A model generated the notes under the pieces. It was not told the DNA's origin, made no database searches, and was given only the letters and a program-made list of their open reading frames with translations. Made by a program: the position numbers and the translations under genes. Positions 34,997 through 42,817 of a DNA stretch of 64,000 bases are shown piece by piece (the first letter of the stretch is position 1; each line of letters starts with the position of its first letter). Origin of the DNA: Bacillota bacterium (GTDB taxonomy: Bacteria > Bacillota > Clostridia > Acetivibrionales > DSM-1351); contig JAEWSZ010000182.1 in assembly GCA_023397905.1 (NCBI GenBank), forward strand, positions 86,666-150,665. The letters run 5' to 3'.

Positions 34997-36103
34997 GTGA
35001 TTGATACATTAACTGCTTTAAGATTTTTTGCAGCATTAGGGGTCTTTTTACATCATAGCGTGAGCATAATAGCATACGGAAATATCGGGGTAGCTTTTTT
35101 CTTTGTTTTGTCAGGGTTTATTCTTACATATAATTATCATAATAAATTTGAGAAAATTAACGCAAGTAATCTAAAAGATTTTTACTTGTCCAGGTTCGCA
35201 AGAATATACCCTGTACATGCTTTGACACTGCTTATTGCTTTGCCTATTTCACATTACCTGAAATATAACTTTACTTCATTTGAGACGTTTTTAAATGTGT
35301 TTTTACTGCAGAGCTATTATCCCAACGGGCAAAGAACATTTTCTCTAAATGGTGTTTCATGGTCAATTTCTACGGAAATGTTTTTTTACTTGGTATTTCC
35401 ATTTTTAATGTACGGAGTGTCAAAAATTAAGAGAAAGCATCTTATTTTATTTAGTTGGATAATCATCATGGTTGTGGCAATTTATATACCTAAAAAATTT
35501 AATAATCCTACTTATTATGATGTTGGTAATTGGATTACTTATGTTTCACCGTTTTACAGAATTGTAGACTTTATAAATGGCATGTTTTTAGGAATAATAT
35601 TTATAAGTATTAAAAGTAAATCAACGGATAAGATTGTAAGCAAATTATTGTTTTCATTTTTAGAGATAGCTCCAATAGTAGCAATGATTGTAATGCACCA
35701 TAAAAAAATGTACTATTTAAATCTTACATATGCATTATACTATTTACCTTTAATTGATGTACTAATATTTGCATTTGCGTTTCAAAAAGGTATAATTTCA
35801 ATAATTATAAAGCAAAAGTTATTTGTTCATTTCGGAGAAATAAGTTATTCGATGTACATGATACATGCATTGATTATGCAATATATCGCAGCATTTATAT
35901 CTTCTAATATCTACAGTTTAGGCAATGATGTTAAATCAAATGTTTTTAGAATATTCTTATTAATTGTTACATTGTGTGTTAGTCATGTGATGTATAAATA
36001 TTTTGAGAGCCCAATGAGAAGGGTTATAAAGAATTACTTCTCTAGAAATAAAGAGCCAATTAAAATGATAAATACAAAACAAAAAAAGCGAGCTTTTAAT
36101 TAG
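34997..36103 (+). CDS. Acyltransferase family 3 membrane protein
   Basis: 368 residues, GTG start with TTGGGAG upstream. About ten hydrophobic segments. LTALRFFAALGVFLHHSV has the catalytic R-F-F-A-A and His of the family, followed by GVAFFFVLSGFILTYNY and FYLSRFARIYPVH, then SWSISTEMFFYLVFPF (S-x-S-x-E). Such proteins transfer acetyl or other acyl groups from the cytoplasm onto surface sugars or antibiotics. AT-rich codon use and the wrecked genes on both sides place it in an accessory stretch. The target is unknown. Confidence 0.88.
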   Translation: MIDTLTALRFFAALGVFLHHSVSIIAYGNIGVAFFFVLSGFILTYNYHNKFEKINASNLKDFYLSRFARIYPVHALTLLIALPISHYLKYNFTSFETFLNVFLLQSYYPNGQRTFSLNGVSWSISTEMFFYLVFPFLMYGVSKIKRKHLILFSWIIIMVVAIYIPKKFNNPTYYDVGNWITYVSPFYRIVDFINGMFLGIIFISIKSKSTDKIVSKLLFSFLEIAPIVAMIVMHHKKMYYLNLTYALYYLPLIDVLIFAFAFQKGIISIIIKQKLFVHFGEISYSMYMIHALIMQYIAAFISSNIYSLGNDVKSNVFRIFLLIVTLCVSHVMYKYFESPMRRVIKNYFSRNKEPIKMINTKQKKRAFN

Positions 36104-36195
36104 TCTCGCATAAGCACGATGGGATAAGGAGGCGAAGAAAAGGTTACGTATATTATTTTTTATTATGAGATTATCAATGTAAAAGATAAAAACAT

Positions 36196-36945
36196 AAAGA
36201 AGTATATTTCTTTTTTTGATATTTGCCTTTGGGCTATCATTGATATGTTTGTTTTTAGTAAAGAATTTTAACATTTTTCAATCAGGAGTGCTGATCTTTA
36301 TTATGTACGGCATCCAAGCAATAACACCGACACTTTCAGCATTGATCGTAATAGCAATGTTGTGCGGCATTAAAGATGCATGGGTATTTTTAAAAAAGTG
36401 ATATTTTGATATATAAAAATACACTACATTCTGTTAGCGGAATATTACCGTTAGCGGTATTAGCAATCACAAAGTTTACATCGTGCATTATCTTTCGGTA
36501 GTGCACTTATTACAGGCATTGATGTCAAGAAATTAATAGTAGTAATGTGGGCTTTGATTACAGAAGAAGTTGGGTGGAGTGGGTTTTACAAGAAAAATTA
36601 GTCATTTAATTACACCTATGCTTGTTAGTATCATATGGGCATTATGGTACTATCATTTTTGGGGTTAGCGTCTATGGCGGCACCATTAATTTTACGCTTG
36701 GGTGTGTTGCAGAGATCTTCGGATATTATTGGACTACGCTAAAATCTAAGGGCAATGTTATTCCAGCTTCTATTTGGCAATTTTAAGGGAATTTATTTTC
36801 TAATCTGTTTTTGATAAATCCTGAATATAATCAACGAAGTAATATTCCATATTTGCTATTTGTAATCTATTTGATTATTATGGCTTTAGGAATAAGTATC
36901 TGGGGAATTTTCACTACAAGAAAAAATACTGTATCAATTTGTTAA
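36196..36945 (+). pseudogene. Broken CPBP-family intramembrane protease gene
   Basis: An open piece at 36216-36401 reads IFAFGLSLICLFLVKNF, typical of a CPBP N-terminal helix. Further on, in other frames, come ALITEEVGWSGFYKK (36551-36598; the E-E-x-x-W-x-G-F active-site motif), MLVSIIWALWYYHF (about 36618-36660), and the C-terminal ALGISIWGIFTTRKNT near 36880-36930, ending at TAA 36943-36945. Several frame changes and stops separate the pieces. Intact members are membrane metalloproteases involved in prenyl-protein processing or bacteriocin immunity. The exact 5' limit is uncertain. The rest of 36104-37099 shows no other gene. Confidence 0.7.
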
Positions 36946-37099
36946 TGTATAGAGCAAGCGAACATTTTATATATTAACGAGTTAATTTAACGATGAAACT
37001 TATCACAAGTAAGGTTAAACAGGAACATTTATAGGGGATAGATTTAAGCAGAAACCAATATTATAGGAATCATTTATAATCTGCGGAGGTATGAAGGAT

Positions 37100-37564
37100 A
37101 TGTCAAGAAACGAAAAAGCAATTGTTACGGCTCTTTGTATGATTTATGATGATAATAAACTGTTATTGCAAAACAGAGTAAAAGAGGATTGGCGCGGCTT
37201 CACTTTTCCGGGAGGACATATTGAAAAAGAAGAGTCGTTTGTTCAAGGCATTAAAAGGGAGATATTCGAAGAAACGGGTTTAACCATATATAATCCTCAA
37301 ATTTGCGGAATAAAGCAATTTCAAACTGAAAATGATGAACGCTATATTGTATTGCTTTTTAAGACTGGCAAGTTTGATGGGGAATTAGTTTCTTCTGAAG
37401 AGGGTGAAATGTTTTGGATAGAACGTGAATTTCTTCAAAATTATCCAATCGTGGATGATTTTATGGATCTATTAAAAGTTTTTGACAATAAAGATATAAA
37501 TGAGATGATGTATGAGCGTCATAAAGGCGGAAGTGATTGGAACTGGATTATGAAATTATATTAA
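37100..37564 (+). CDS. Nudix hydrolase (MutT/8-oxo-dGTPase-like)
   Basis: About 154 residues. The Nudix box runs GGHIEKEESFVQGIKREIFE then ETGL, matching G-x5-E-x7-R-E-U-x-E-E-x-G-U completely. KDRGF-type substrate loop DWRGFTFPGG precedes it. Enzymes of this subgroup hydrolyse oxidised or non-canonical nucleoside triphosphates. An ATG at 37091 is in frame but lies 1 base after GGAGG; the ATG at 37100 has correct spacing. It stands alone after the wrecked CPBP gene. Confidence 0.88.
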   Translation: MSRNEKAIVTALCMIYDDNKLLLQNRVKEDWRGFTFPGGHIEKEESFVQGIKREIFEETGLTIYNPQICGIKQFQTENDERYIVLLFKTGKFDGELVSSEEGEMFWIEREFLQNYPIVDDFMDLLKVFDNKDINEMMYERHKGGSDWNWIMKLY

Positions 37565-37595
37565 AAAACTTATGAAAATTATATCCGATATTTTG

Positions 37596-38477
37596 TTAAT
37601 CTGAAAGCCACTGGCCTTTTGCGACCAGAAACACCTTTCCGCCTACATTTATATCAAAGCGGCCGTTGGTTTTATCCGCTTTTATTTTCAGAAGGGATTC
37701 TCTGCCGATCTCATACCCCTGCTCAACGCTGTACTGCACCCGGCTGCTCTTAAAGTAGCTGTATTCCAGCAGGTATCCGGCCAGATTTCCGTTGGCACTT
37801 CCTGTGGCGGCGTCTTCGGGAAAGCCTGAATCTTCGCAGAATACCCTTACGTTTATATTATTTTCTTTTTTATATGTTTCGCTGCAGAAGACGAGAATAT
37901 TAGCTGAGAAAGCCTCCTGCAGGAAGCTCCTGTATCTGCTGTGATTGATTTGGCACTGTCTCACCGCATTCAGAGAATTTAGAGGGACGATTATTGAGGG
38001 CAAGCCGGTAGACACTTCCTGGATCGGAAAGTTCGTATCGATGTCCCCGGTATGTATATTCAGGATTTCCGCCGCGGTTTTAATATCAAGTGTACGGCCG
38101 AATTCAGGAGAGTTCTGCTTCATCCATATATCGCCGGTTTGTTCAAATGTCACCGGTATTTGTCCTACACCTAAATTCAGATTTATTTTTTCAGTTAATT
38201 CCTTTTCTATCTCCTTGTGAATAATAAACGCAGTTCCCAGGGTAGGATGGCCTGCGAAGGGAACTTCAAAGTCCGGCGTGAATATTTTCACATCATACCC
38301 GCTGTTGACTTTACTATCCGACAAAATAAAAGTTGTCTCGGCAAAATTGGTTTCCTTGGCCATCCTTTGCATTTCATCCTTTGAAAGCCCGGCGGTATTC
38401 AGGAATACCGCCAATTGATTTCCCTGGTATCTTTCTTCTGCAAAGACATCGACAATGTAAAATGTTATACTTTTCAA
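37596..38477 (-). CDS. PhzF-family isomerase
   Basis: 293 residues, normal PhzF size. The diaminopimelate-epimerase-like fold with FYIVDVF at the start, NFAETTFIL carrying the catalytic Glu, PFAGHPTLGTA and GFPEDAATGSANGNLAGYL is diagnostic. PhzF proteins isomerise small cyclic metabolites; in phenazine producers they act on dihydrohydroxyanthranilate, but most members, including this lone gene, have unknown substrates. It faces the Nudix gene tail to tail. No phenazine genes are in the window. Confidence 0.88.
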   Translation of the reverse strand: MKSITFYIVDVFAEERYQGNQLAVFLNTAGLSKDEMQRMAKETNFAETTFILSDSKVNSGYDVKIFTPDFEVPFAGHPTLGTAFIIHKEIEKELTEKINLNLGVGQIPVTFEQTGDIWMKQNSPEFGRTLDIKTAAEILNIHTGDIDTNFPIQEVSTGLPSIIVPLNSLNAVRQCQINHSRYRSFLQEAFSANILVFCSETYKKENNINVRVFCEDSGFPEDAATGSANGNLAGYLLEYSYFKSSRVQYSVEQGYEIGRESLLKIKADKTNGRFDINVGGKVFLVAKGQWLSD

Positions 38478-38572
38478 GAATATCGCACCCCCTGTGATAA
38501 AGGCGGACTATGCCGCTAAAAAAATATTACAGCAGGTTGGAATTTTTGGCAATAGGCCTTAAATATATTATT

Positions 38573-39859
38573 TTATTTCAAATTTATGGTTACAGCGTCA
38601 TTTTTATAAATTTGCATACCTGCATTATAATTCAGGGAATAGGTCTTTGTGCTGTCATAATCGTTGAATTCCAGATCAAAGTCAACAGTTTTTTCGGGTG
38701 CTGCCGCCTTGTCAATTATGGTTCCGGTGCTTTCTGCCTTAAGGCTTGCGGTCTCATTCTCCAGAATATATGTCGCCGGAAAGGCCAGAGTGTATGGAAG
38801 AAGGCCTTCGGCCCGGAGACTTATTTTAATATTGCTTCCGCTCTTGTTTATACCTTTGACAACAAGCTTGCCGAGCTCACCGCAATCCAGTTCCATCAGA
38901 GGTTTGATGTCTGATAAATCAATGGACTTTGCGAAATACGTCTTATCATTTGGGCAGGGTATGAGAGTTATGGATTTTGGAGGCTCTTTCAGGGGCACAT
39001 AGTCAAATACCTTCGTACTTACCAGTCTGCCGTCATTGTCGGTGTATTGTTGAGACGAACTGCCGGTCTGAAGCAATTGCCTTCCATTATCATCTATGGC
39101 AAAGAAAGTGAGAGATGAGTATTTACCTTTTAAATTGTCTTCATCAATAAATACTTTTAATGCCAGGGGCGTAGCTATAACTTTGCTTATACGGATGTCG
39201 CCCTCAGGAAAAGTTTTTATTATGTTTGGGCCTGCCATAAGCGTTTTTTGGGAAACGTCCGTTTTATTCACATTTGTGCGTAAAAACCAATTACCTTTTC
39301 CCACAGGTATTTCCGAGCTATTATCAACCAATGTTATTTCCTTTATACTCAATTCCAGAGTAAATTGATCCGGAAGCTCCGGCATTTCCTTGTTTATTAC
39401 ACCGCTGTACTCATTTTGGCCGGTTTTTTCAAAAAACATGTAACCTATATTATGAATAACACTTGATTCATTCTTTCCATTAACCCGCATATCCCCTTTC
39501 AGCAAGAATGGCCCAGCGTAATTTCCCATGTCTACGGAAGTTTTTATGACCATACCTACATCCAATCCGACATCATCGGACAGTATACTGTCAAGCCGGA
39601 CCTGTATACCGTTATCCTCGGCATTCTGATTTATTGTCTGAACATAATTTATGCTGTCCTTTGGAGCCCACGGCCTGAATTTGCCAGTAGTAAAATAGCT
39701 GTTATATGCATAAACGGCAGATGGCAATATGAGAACTGCAACAATAGATATCAGTGCGTACATGGTTCTTTTTTTCTTTTTCTTCTGAACATGGACTCTC
39801 AATCTATTCTCAAGATTATCCATTAAATTATCAGGAATTTTAACATCATTAATATTCAT
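38573..39859 (-). CDS. DUF4179-type membrane protein, probable anti-sigma partner
   Basis: About 428 residues. A short cytoplasmic part (1-45, ending in a run of Lys/Arg), one membrane helix (TMYALISIVAVLILPSAVYA) and a large outward-facing domain. This layout and its position after an ECF sigma gene match DUF4179 proteins, thought to hold the sigma factor at the membrane. The start is the ATG at 39859, with GGGAGG upstream of it; it overlaps the sigma gene by 11 bp, indicating translational coupling. The N-terminal zinc-binding H-x3-C-x2-C motif of classical ZAS anti-sigma factors is not present. Confidence 0.75.
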   Translation of the reverse strand: MNINDVKIPDNLMDNLENRLRVHVQKKKKKRTMYALISIVAVLILPSAVYAYNSYFTTGKFRPWAPKDSINYVQTINQNAEDNGIQVRLDSILSDDVGLDVGMVIKTSVDMGNYAGPFLLKGDMRVNGKNESSVIHNIGYMFFEKTGQNEYSGVINKEMPELPDQFTLELSIKEITLVDNSSEIPVGKGNWFLRTNVNKTDVSQKTLMAGPNIIKTFPEGDIRISKVIATPLALKVFIDEDNLKGKYSSLTFFAIDDNGRQLLQTGSSSQQYTDNDGRLVSTKVFDYVPLKEPPKSITLIPCPNDKTYFAKSIDLSDIKPLMELDCGELGKLVVKGINKSGSNIKISLRAEGLLPYTLAFPATYILENETASLKAESTGTIIDKAAAPEKTVDFDLEFNDYDSTKTYSLNYNAGMQIYKNDAVTINLK

Positions 39860-40373
39860 TTTTAAGCCTCCCAATCCTGGATTTCAAAAAATTAATACTT
39901 CTGTATATTTTGGTTTTTACAGTATTTTCAGGTAATCCTATTATTCTGGCAACTTCCTTCAGCGGATAGTCCTTCAGATATTTAAGCACTACTATTTCTC
40001 TCTCATCATCTTTCAATTTATCAAGTAAATTTTCAATAATGATCCTGTCGTCGACTGTGGAAAAGGAAAACATGTCCATAATATCGCCAAGGTCTTCATC
40101 TGATGAAATTTTACTTTTCTCTCTATATTGTTTTCTGCAGATATTTATAAGTAAAGAAGTAAACCAACTATAAAATTTTTCTTCATTTTTTAACTGTCTG
40201 ATTTTGTCAAAACCTTTTATGCAGGCTTCGGATAAACAGTCCTGCGCGTCATACTGGTTTTTCGTATATGCGAAGGATATCTTATATAAAAGCTCATGTT
40301 TTTCCCTTATAAGCTCTGTGAATGCGGAAATATCGCCTTGTTTGCTTTTTCGCACAAGCGTCAGGGTATCCAT
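39849..40373 (-). CDS. ECF RNA polymerase sigma factor
   Basis: 174 residues. Region 2 spans about 20-90 (YDAQDCLSEACIKGFDKI, FYSWFTSLLINICR) and region 4 about 115-170 (DEREIVVLKYLKDYPLKEVA and LPENTVKTKIYRSI, the -35-reading helix). No region 3, as in all ECF factors. It directs polymerase to an extracytoplasmic-stress regulon. GAGGG lies before the ATG. It is translationally linked to the membrane protein downstream. Self-regulation through its own promoter is usual but no target box can be identified by eye. Confidence 0.9.
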   Translation of the reverse strand: MDTLTLVRKSKQGDISAFTELIREKHELLYKISFAYTKNQYDAQDCLSEACIKGFDKIRQLKNEEKFYSWFTSLLINICRKQYREKSKISSDEDLGDIMDMFSFSTVDDRIIIENLLDKLKDDEREIVVLKYLKDYPLKEVARIIGLPENTVKTKIYRSINFLKSRIGRLKNEY

Positions 40374-40669
40374 AATGCACCTCCCTCTTAATTTCTTTTC
40401 ATGTGTAAGATACCGTAGAGGTCATAAAAGTTTCAATTATTTTTGCAGCATAGATAATTTCATAGTGGTTCATAATATAAATATATATGTAAACTTTAAT
40501 AAGCGCCATTGATAGATCATTCCTCATTGTGTATAATTACCCATAAAGCCTATGATAAAAAGGTGTTTTATACTTAGCATACTATTTTGTTTCAAATATT
40601 TTTATATTCAACTGCCCATGCTGCGGTATGACCCGCCGGGGATAAAGCACTTCGGAAAGGAGAGATACA

Positions 40670-42697
40670 ATGGATCTATTAATGACGGTATTTTTGCTGA
40701 TAGTTTGTCTGCTGATTTCAAATATTATAAGCCACTACATTCCATCTATTCCTACGGCTTTGACTCAAATTGCCTTTGGAGTGATAATTGCGCTTGTGTT
40801 CAGGAGGCTTTCCTTTGAAATAGAAACCGAATGGTTTTTGCTGCTTTTTGTGGCGCCTATTTTATACAACGATGCGAGATACTTTCCACGTGAGGAATTC
40901 TGGAAGATGAGAGGACCGATCCTGGGCAACGCCCTTATTCTTGTAGTTCTGACGACTATAGGAGGAGGATATTTTATTCATTGGATAATACCGGATATCC
41001 CCCTTGCGGCGGCATTTGCCCTTGCGGCTATTCTGTCGCCCACCGATCCCGTAGCTGTGAACGGAATTGCAAAGAGGATTCATATTCCTGAAGAGGTATT
41101 GAATCTTGTCAGGGGAGAATCCCTTATAAATGACGCCTCCGGCCTTGTCGCCTTCAATTATGCGGTGGCGGCAGTAATGACAGGCTACTTTTCTTTGCAG
41201 GAAGCAGTATTCAATTTTACATATGTGTTTTTTGTGGGAGCGATACTTGGCCTGGTTGTGGGTCTGCTCATAACATTTATACGCTTCAATCTGCATAAAC
41301 AGGGAATAAATGACGTGACATTCCACTCGCTCTTGCAAATCCTGACTCCCTTTATAATATTTATTGTGGCGGAGGAGCTTTTCCATGCTTCGGGAGTTAT
41401 CGCCGTGGTGGTTGCCGGAATTGTGCATTCACTGATAAGAGAGAAGACTGAAACTGTGACGGCGCAGGAACAGGTGCTTACGGAAAACATATGGTCCATG
41501 GTTTTATTTGTGCTGAACGGCATTGTATTTTTGCTGTTGGGCCTGAATATCCCCTTATCAGTGACCGAGACGGTGGCTGATCCCAATATAGGAAACTGGC
41601 TGGCCATTGTATATGTCATAGCGATTGGATTCATTATCCTGGGAATTCGCTTTGTATGGTCCTACTTGTTTTCCAATTATGAGTACAGGGCGGCTAAAGC
41701 AAATGCTGTCAAGCCCAGCTTCAGAATGTCTTTGATGACCAGCCTCACAGGCGTCCGTGGTACGGTCACCATGGCCGGCGTTCTGTCAATCCCGCTGATC
41801 CTGAGTAATGGAGAGGCATTTCCGGAACGTGCGCTGATCCTCTTTTTAGCGGCGGGCGTAATACTGTTTACACTCATAGTTGCCACAGTATTTTTGCCTC
41901 TTCTGAGCAGGGGAGAACTGGCGGAAGGAAAACTGCAGAGCCGGAATGTCCTGAATGAAGCAAAGAGCAGGCTCTCTCTTGCCGCTATTAAAAAGATAAG
42001 GCTGGAAATGAATGAGGAAAATGAACCGGCGGCTTACGAGCTGATGCACGAATACAAAATGCTGTTTGAAAGGGTCAGGTCGGATCAGGAGCCGGGAGAG
42101 GACACAAACTCTTACCAGCAGAGAATCAAGGAAATACGGCTGCTGGCTTTGAATGTGGAGCGGAAATATATCTATGAAGCCATGGATAAAAATGAAATGA
42201 ACGAAGACATTTTCGAGACATTCGAGAAATATTTCGACCACAGGGAAGAGGCTCTCTCAAGCAATGTCCGACATGGAACCGTATACCTTACCAGAAAACT
42301 GTTAAGAGGCCTGAAGCGGCTGAAAAAGAAGAATGACAAGTGTGAAGACGGCAAGCTGGGCAATTTGCACCTGGGAAGGGAAATCCAGTTACATGCCATG
42401 CAGGCGGCCCTTGAATATCTGGGGGAGTATGCAAAGGGGCATGAAAAATCAGACATTACCTATGCTGTGAGTCTGGATTATAAAAGGATGATCAGCCGGC
42501 TGAAACGGCCTACGGAGATTTTCAACGAGAAAAATGAAGAGCAGAAGGAAGAATTGCGCATCAAGGTAATGGATACCGAACGTTCGGAAATACACAGCAT
42601 GTACGAAGCCGGGGAAATAAACAGAGAACAGGCCAATGAGCTGAGAAGGTATATTAACCATATTGAAAGCGTCATTCTGTATAAGCCGGAGGAATAG
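40670..42697 (+). CDS. Na+/H+ antiporter, CPA1 family
   Basis: 675 residues. About 12 membrane segments in 1-415 followed by a charged cytoplasmic tail (about 420-675). AILSPTDPVAVNGIAKRI and LVRGESLINDASGLVAF contain the N-D ion-binding motif of CPA1 (NhaP/NhaK/NHE) exchangers; SLTGVRGTVTMAGVLSIP is a later conserved helix. It exports Na+ (or K+) in exchange for protons. CGGAAAGGAGAG precedes the ATG. A 15-bp hairpin just after the gene ends the transcript. The leader (40505-40669) has short hairpins near 40617-40640. Confidence 0.9.
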   Translation: MDLLMTVFLLIVCLLISNIISHYIPSIPTALTQIAFGVIIALVFRRLSFEIETEWFLLLFVAPILYNDARYFPREEFWKMRGPILGNALILVVLTTIGGGYFIHWIIPDIPLAAAFALAAILSPTDPVAVNGIAKRIHIPEEVLNLVRGESLINDASGLVAFNYAVAAVMTGYFSLQEAVFNFTYVFFVGAILGLVVGLLITFIRFNLHKQGINDVTFHSLLQILTPFIIFIVAEELFHASGVIAVVVAGIVHSLIREKTETVTAQEQVLTENIWSMVLFVLNGIVFLLLGLNIPLSVTETVADPNIGNWLAIVYVIAIGFIILGIRFVWSYLFSNYEYRAAKANAVKPSFRMSLMTSLTGVRGTVTMAGVLSIPLILSNGEAFPERALILFLAAGVILFTLIVATVFLPLLSRGELAEGKLQSRNVLNEAKSRLSLAAIKKIRLEMNEENEPAAYELMHEYKMLFERVRSDQEPGEDTNSYQQRIKEIRLLALNVERKYIYEAMDKNEMNEDIFETFEKYFDHREEALSSNVRHGTVYLTRKLLRGLKRLKKKNDKCEDGKLGNLHLGREIQLHAMQAALEYLGEYAKGHEKSDITYAVSLDYKRMISRLKRPTEIFNEKNEEQKEELRIKVMDTERSEIHSMYEAGEINREQANELRRYINHIESVILYKPEE

Positions 42698-42719
42698 AAC
42701 GGGAATATTTGAAAATAAC

Positions 42720-42768
42720 AGCAAGCCCCGGCAAGTTTCTCATGTTGCCGGGGCTTGCTATTTCCTTA
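42720..42768. terminator. Strong bidirectional terminator
   Basis: AGCAAGCCCCGGCAA (42720-42734) pairs perfectly with TTGCCGGGGCTTGCT (42745-42759) around a 10-base loop. It lies between two convergent genes (antiporter and LTA-synthase-like) and can serve both. Confidence 0.85.
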
Positions 42769-42778
42769 AGTAAAATTT

Positions 42779-42813
42779 ATTCAGGATTCCGGCTCACGGA
42801 TCCTGTATCCTGC
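42779..42813 (-). repeat. Short 7-bp-period repeat after the LTA-synthase-like gene
   Basis: On the minus strand, just after the gene's stop, the units CAGGATA and CAGGATC follow directly, then a related inverted piece (CCGGAATCCTGAA). Same unit and orientation to the gene as the other arrays of this window. Confidence 0.45.
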
Positions 42814-42817
42814 TTTC

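Noticed and set aside
37596..38477. Phenazine pathway
   Set aside because: Only a lone PhzF-type protein; most PhzF homologues are not in phenazine synthesis.
40552..40818. 88-codon open frame over the antiporter start
   Set aside because: Out of frame with the antiporter, which has strong motifs and binding site.
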